From the NCBI GenBank assembly GCA_016840095.1, contig JAEOSZ010000095.1, positions 1 to 64,000 of the forward strand: a DNA stretch of 64,000 nucleotides. The letters run 5' to 3'. The translations under genes were made by a program, and so were the position numbers. Within the stretch, counting starts at the first letter, position 1; every line of letters starts with the position of its first letter. Below the pieces are notes generated by a model. It was given only the letters and a program-made list of their open reading frames with translations, had not been told where the DNA came from and ran no database searches. This document shows, one piece after another, positions 60,457 to 64,000 of the stretch. This DNA is from Candidatus Heimdallarchaeota archaeon. Its GTDB lineage: Archaea; Asgardarchaeota; Heimdallarchaeia; Heimdallarchaeales; Heimdallarchaeaceae.

Positions 60457-61446
60457 CTACCAATTTATAAGTCCTATTGCTTTCAAAAGAACCCTTATTG
60501 CTGCAAAAGTTGCTAAAGACCAAAATCCTACTAGAATTATCTCTGACTTTATCCTATGTAGAAACCTTGGCACTATATTTGCCGTTATAACTGTACCTGC
60601 AGCCATTAATAAGACAATATCCCACTGAATAGAAGCTCCGGTAGGTACTCCTGAACCGAATATGTCAAAAGATCTTATGAGAACTGCAAATGGTGTGGCA
60701 AACAATATTGTAAAAGTTGATGTTGCAGTTGCTACAGCTGCTGGAACACCCAAAGCCATTGTTAGGATTGGAACATAGATAACGCCACCACCAAGTCCAA
60801 GAGTTGCACCAACAAATCCTCCAAGTATTGCAATGAAAATTCCAGGGATAAGTTTAGCCCTATACTTGAATTTAACACCTCTTTTATCTTCAAAATCTCT
60901 ATAGAATGTTGTTCTTTTCCACCAAGGTCTAGCCATCTGCTCTTTATCACAATCTTCCTCTAAACACTCATCCGTTTCTGTTTCAAGACCTCTCCGTTTT
61001 TTTATCCAAGCAATGAAGATCGTAGTTAATTTGTATAATGCTATAGCAATCATCGTTGCACCAAAGATAATCTGAAAGACATCTTTATTGACCTCTTGAA
61101 CTTTTAACCATTGAGAAAATAATGCCCCAGATATTGCACCAGGAATTGCAAAAACCATAAATCTAACCGCTAAAGCATAATCGATTCTTTTCTCTCTTAT
61201 ATAAGAAATAGAACCACTCAAAGCAGTAAAAATAATAACACCAAGAGAGGTTGCAGTTGCTGTTGCACCAAGTAGTTCAGGATCTCCAACTTTATCTAAT
61301 AGCAAACCACTGAAGGCAATAAGTAGGATTGGTACATTTAGTAAACCTCCACCAATTCCAAAAGTTGGTGATACAGCTCCACTAAGAAGTCCTGCCCCAA
61401 AGAGTGCTAAATAGGTCCACCATTGAAAGTGTTCAAACATTACCAT
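60457..61446 (-). CDS. TauE/SafE family anion exporter
   Basis: The 329-residue protein has about eight membrane helices and the two repeated glycine motifs of the family (PTFGIGGGLLNVPIL and ATLGLGGGVIYVPIL), each near the start of a half. A cytoplasmic loop between the halves (about 150-190) is charged and contains two Cys. Members export sulfite, sulfoacetate or other organosulfur anions. The sulfur-relay operon lies about 5 kb away, which makes a sulfur substrate attractive but unproven. It is convergent with wecB, one base apart. Confidence 0.87.
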   Translation of the reverse strand: MVMFEHFQWWTYLALFGAGLLSGAVSPTFGIGGGLLNVPILLIAFSGLLLDKVGDPELLGATATATSLGVIIFTALSGSISYIREKRIDYALAVRFMVFAIPGAISGALFSQWLKVQEVNKDVFQIIFGATMIAIALYKLTTIFIAWIKKRRGLETETDECLEEDCDKEQMARPWWKRTTFYRDFEDKRGVKFKYRAKLIPGIFIAILGGFVGATLGLGGGVIYVPILTMALGVPAAVATATSTFTILFATPFAVLIRSFDIFGSGVPTGASIQWDIVLLMAAGTVITANIVPRFLHRIKSEIILVGFWSLATFAAIRVLLKAIGLINW

Positions 61447-61560
61447 AGTAACACCATTAATATTTGAACTCTCATTGAACGTGATATTTAAAACTTTAAT
61501 GTATGAACAAAATGGGTTATAGCAGAAATGATTTTAAACTACTAAAACATAGGAGAAACA

Positions 61561-62421
61561 ATGAGTTCAAACGTCGAATTCTCCTTAGCAGAACATTTTC
61601 TTTCACTTATCGATAAGAAAACTATCTGGGAATTGGATATGATTTGTTCAATTCTTAATATTAACGTGGAGGATTTCACTAATTTCATAAACAAGTTTCC
61701 TATGGCTTATGGATTATCCGTTCAAGGTAAAAAATTATACATAACACCTGAATTGGTAGGTGATGTTGTTGATGAAATAAAGAAGTCATTTATTGAATGG
61801 TATCAAAGAATCGCTCCTGATGGATATTCTCAAGTGGTTCAAGCAACTATTTCTAGAAGAACTGAAGAGATTAGAAGTGATACTCCAGAAAGAGTTTCAC
61901 CTAAAATCAAAATTTCTGTTTATGGAAATAACTATATTGTAGAAGATGTACTAAATGATTATCTTGCAAGAGCAGGATTAAGTCCTTCTTTTAACTATAC
62001 TGGAGGGTATGAGCCAATTGATTTTCAAAAAAACATTGGGAATGAAATATACAACTGTCAATTCATGTTGATAAATTATAATAGAGATATGATTTCTTTA
62101 GCTAATCTTTTATTTGAGATGCCAGAAGCTTTCATCTTCATTTTTGATCCTCTTGACCCATTGCAAAGTGATAGGTTAGTCAAGATGATAAAAATCTTGA
62201 TTTCAAAAAGGAAAAACGATATGTTCATCACTTTTCTAGCTAATGTTAAATCCGAGATATCTCAAGATTCCCTAGAGGATGTAGCTAACACTCTTTCTTA
62301 TCTGGTAGAGTTTCTAGAAGAAAAACCTCAATTTAAGGTATCTTTTGCAATTCTTTCATCAACTGATCAAGTTGAGAGAAAAATTAACGATTTAATCCAA
62401 ACAGCTAGAATGCTATTTTGA
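61561..62421 (+). CDS. Protein with winged-helix-like start and GTPase-like fold lacking a P-loop
   Basis: Residues 1-85 form a small helical domain (TIWELDMICSILNINVEDFT and YGLSVQGKKLYITPEL) with the look of a winged helix. Residues 118-286 follow the small-GTPase order without its motifs. KISVYGNNYIVED has no Walker A, QFMLINYNRDM is in the strand-3 position, EAFIFIFDPLDPLQSD resembles the strand before an effector helix, and FITFLANVK is in the NKxD place. The protein should thus not bind GTP in the usual way. It shares this property with the protein at 40330-41346, but no close similarity is apparent. Its ribosome-binding site is weak. Confidence 0.45.
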   Translation: MSSNVEFSLAEHFLSLIDKKTIWELDMICSILNINVEDFTNFINKFPMAYGLSVQGKKLYITPELVGDVVDEIKKSFIEWYQRIAPDGYSQVVQATISRRTEEIRSDTPERVSPKIKISVYGNNYIVEDVLNDYLARAGLSPSFNYTGGYEPIDFQKNIGNEIYNCQFMLINYNRDMISLANLLFEMPEAFIFIFDPLDPLQSDRLVKMIKILISKRKNDMFITFLANVKSEISQDSLEDVANTLSYLVEFLEEKPQFKVSFAILSSTDQVERKINDLIQTARMLF

Positions 62422-63153
62422 TCTTATTTCTGTAACTTGTTTGGATTTAGTTTTCTTCTTTGGTGATTGTTTTTTGTACATCTGTTCTTCTAGATAATCA
62501 CCTAGTTCAGGAAAAGCTCTAAAAGCTAGGTATAACTGATATGTACCTATTGCAAGAGAAACAAAGAATAACCCAAATAAAACAAAACCTATTATGAGAA
62601 AAACTGTATAAATGGTTTCATTTGAAAGAATGCCTAATGCAAGAACACTTACTGTAAAAGAACTATAAGCAAGAGCTTGAATAAGATAAGCAATTGATAA
62701 AAATGGTAAAGGATTTCTCGGCATGAGTTTCTTTATATACAAAGTAACGAGATCTCTGTAAAAGAAGTAAAAGCCTATTGATATTGCTAGAAGAGAGAGA
62801 ATCTGTAATATGGCAAAAATATAGAAGAAAGCTATAGTATACACGAATTCTCCAATTATCAAACTGATTTGAGATAGGAGAAGTCCCACACTACCCCCAA
62901 AAATAAATCCTATTGTTTTTTTACTTCTCTCCCACTTTACAACAGGATCATAGGTCAGATTAAAAACGCCCCAACAAAACCCTACTAAGCCAAGAATTAT
63001 TGGAATTAAGGGAATTTGCTGAGCCTTCCATCCTATAAGCATAGTATCTTGAAAAAACTTTGAACTAGCTGCTACAAGTACATAGAAGAAGAAAACCAAA
63101 ACTGAACTATTGATAATAAATTTGGAATGTTGTTTGCGGTTAATTATCCTCAC
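62413..63153 (-). CDS. Membrane protein of unknown function
   Basis: The 246-residue protein has about six hydrophobic helices, a short Arg/Lys-rich N terminus (MRIINRKQHSK) and a basic C-terminal tail (KKQSPKKKTKSKQ). The family is not recognised. It overlaps the start of the previous gene on the same strand by 14 bases and the end of 61561-62421 on the other strand by nine bases. Its position after a related-looking membrane protein suggests the two form a complex. Confidence 0.6.
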   Translation of the reverse strand: MRIINRKQHSKFIINSSVLVFFFYVLVAASSKFFQDTMLIGWKAQQIPLIPIILGLVGFCWGVFNLTYDPVVKWERSKKTIGFIFGGSVGLLLSQISLIIGEFVYTIAFFYIFAILQILSLLAISIGFYFFYRDLVTLYIKKLMPRNPLPFLSIAYLIQALAYSSFTVSVLALGILSNETIYTVFLIIGFVLFGLFFVSLAIGTYQLYLAFRAFPELGDYLEEQMYKKQSPKKKTKSKQVTEIRSK

Positions 63154-63865
63154 CCTTTATCTCATTTTCAAGGAGCTCAACATCTTCAATATAATTTGCA
63201 TCATCTGAATCTAAGGAGTAATCTTCTATAGTATACTTTTCTGAATTGAACATATTCAATGTTGATGATAAACCAAAGAAACCTAAAATTATAAGAAAAG
63301 CAGCAAATAAGAAAAGTATTAGTGAAACATTTTCAATCCAGGCATATAATACTAACGGATAAATTAGCACACTATACCAGTTAATAATCGCTGGTGCTAG
63401 TAACACTATAATACCTGCTGGGATGTACCATTGTCCTTTTCTAGGTAAGTAACTATTGTTGAATAGAGAATTAATTGTATTCCTTAGAAAAATAAAGCCT
63501 ACGGCTAAAACAATAAAGTATGTAACTATAAATGAGAGTCGAACATAAATGAATGGTTTCATGTTCCAGCTAGCTTTTAAGTTGATATACGCTAATATTA
63601 ATGCTACAATATCGATAAGACTTGATGATATTAGAAAAATACTTGGAAGTTTCCATTTGATGTTCTCACTTAATGATAGGCCCAATCTTATCAAGCCTAT
63701 TGAAAAGAGTATAAGAGCAAAATCAAAAGCAGCATCAACTACTAATACAAGTTCTATTGCATATTTACCAAAAATGTAGCTTCCAGCAACCTTTAACATC
63801 TGAAGAATTGTTAATATCCACGCACTATAAACCAGATGTTTGGTAATATCGGATCTTTCGCTCAA
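63140..63865 (-). CDS. Membrane protein of unknown function
   Basis: The 241-residue protein has about six to seven hydrophobic helices and an acidic cytoplasmic tail (DSDDANYIEDVELLENEI). It resembles its downstream neighbour in size and helix number, so they may be distant paralogues. The start is TTG 63865, four bases after the stop codon of the zinc-ribbon gene at the window edge. The three genes probably form one operon. Confidence 0.6.
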   Translation of the reverse strand: MSERSDITKHLVYSAWILTILQMLKVAGSYIFGKYAIELVLVVDAAFDFALILFSIGLIRLGLSLSENIKWKLPSIFLISSSLIDIVALILAYINLKASWNMKPFIYVRLSFIVTYFIVLAVGFIFLRNTINSLFNNSYLPRKGQWYIPAGIIVLLAPAIINWYSVLIYPLVLYAWIENVSLILFLFAAFLIILGFFGLSSTLNMFNSEKYTIEDYSLDSDDANYIEDVELLENEIKGEDN

Positions 63866-63869
63866 TTTT

Positions 63870-64000
63870 CTAACCCTTTTTCAGATATGGATTAGGTTCT
63901 CCACAGTCTCCACAGAAAGCTGAATCTTCATCAAGCTCTAAACCACATTTTACGCAAAACATCTTCTTTGGAATTGATGGATCATCGATTAAGATGTCTT
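63870..64000 (-). CDS. Zinc-ribbon protein, C-terminal part (truncated by window edge)
   Basis: The minus-strand frame is open to the end of the window and stops at 63870. The visible 43 residues end in a short zinc ribbon, MFCVKCGLELDEDSAFCGDC, followed by GEPNPYLKKG. Four Cys in a CxxC...CxxC layout show a zinc-ribbon of the type common at the ends of archaeal membrane or signalling proteins. The rest of the gene lies outside the window, so its function cannot be read. Confidence 0.65.
   Translation of the reverse strand, partial: DILIDDPSIPKKMFCVKCGLELDEDSAFCGDCGEPNPYLKKG

Noticed and set aside
1-64000. tRNA, rRNA, CRISPR array, insertion sequence or prophage
   Set aside because: The intergenic gaps are short (none over about 300 bases). 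I saw no cloverleaf-like stretches, evenly spaced direct repeats, transposase motifs or integrase genes by eye; this is not a computed exclusion.

Overview
The window looks like a chromosomal segment of an Asgard archaeon, possibly of the Heimdallarchaeia side, although the exact lineage cannot be fixed from sequence reading alone. The archaeal evidence is a complete A-type ATP synthase, an archaeal ATP-dependent DNA ligase, TldD/TldE, TATA-box promoters and GGTGA ribosome-binding sites. The Asgard evidence is a Ras/Rab-like small GTPase, two proteins that look like GTPase folds without a P-loop, a probable profilin, a protein with an IFT52/GIFT-like domain, a seven-helix membrane protein with a longin/roadblock-like tail, and many large helical or TPR proteins. 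The DNA is AT-rich and densely packed. No gap exceeds about 300 bases, and I saw no rRNA, tRNA, CRISPR array, insertion sequence or prophage.

Layout. 1-4.4 kb: two MFS transporters, a HEAT-repeat protein, a metallo-beta-lactamase-fold hydrolase and a HAD phosphatase. 4.5-10.2 kb: the tldD-tldE pair, an anchored surface protein, RidA and an arginase-family enzyme. 10.3-17.5 kb: a large coiled-coil protein with PRC-barrel-like segments, divergent from a probable profilin; then a DUF167 protein, a helical protein, DNA ligase and the GIFT-domain protein. 17.7-21.4 kb: a MinD/ParA ATPase, tandem zinc-ribbon/two-helix membrane paralogues and a HAD protein. 21.4-30.6 kb: the A1Ao ATP synthase in an unusual order and on both strands (H-, C+, K-, I-, E-, Usp-like-, D-, B-, A-, F+).

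30.6-46.5 kb: a GNAT, a TPR protein, an acyl-CoA synthetase, a 932-residue helical protein, an 856-residue protein that joins a decayed CofD-like domain to a winged helix and a C2H2 zinc finger, a LOG-family protein, a longin-like/pseudo-GTPase protein, a MenC/NSAR enzyme with its typical GNAT partner, a pair of unknown proteins, and the small GTPase. 46.6-50.6 kb: a 61-residue peptide directly before a radical SAM/SPASM protein (a candidate RiPP-like system), a four-helix membrane protein, a PflA-like radical SAM protein and a surface protein. 50.6-53.5 kb: a DUF123 GIY-YIG gene without a standard start codon, a TPR protein and a GAP1-N-like protein.

53.1-56.1 kb: a six-gene sulfur-relay operon (TusA-like, SQR-like flavoprotein, TusA, two DsrE-family proteins, winged-helix regulator). 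Two perfect inverted repeats lie just upstream of its promoter. 56.2-64 kb: an M14 carboxypeptidase, the seven-helix membrane protein, WecB, a TauE/SafE exporter, a second pseudo-GTPase-like protein, two polytopic membrane proteins and a truncated zinc-ribbon gene.

The best candidates for something undescribed are the 61-residue peptide with its SPASM radical SAM enzyme, the CofD-like/winged-helix/C2H2 fusion, and the dispersed GTPase, pseudo-GTPase, longin and profilin set. All functional calls come from reading motifs by eye; no database search was run.
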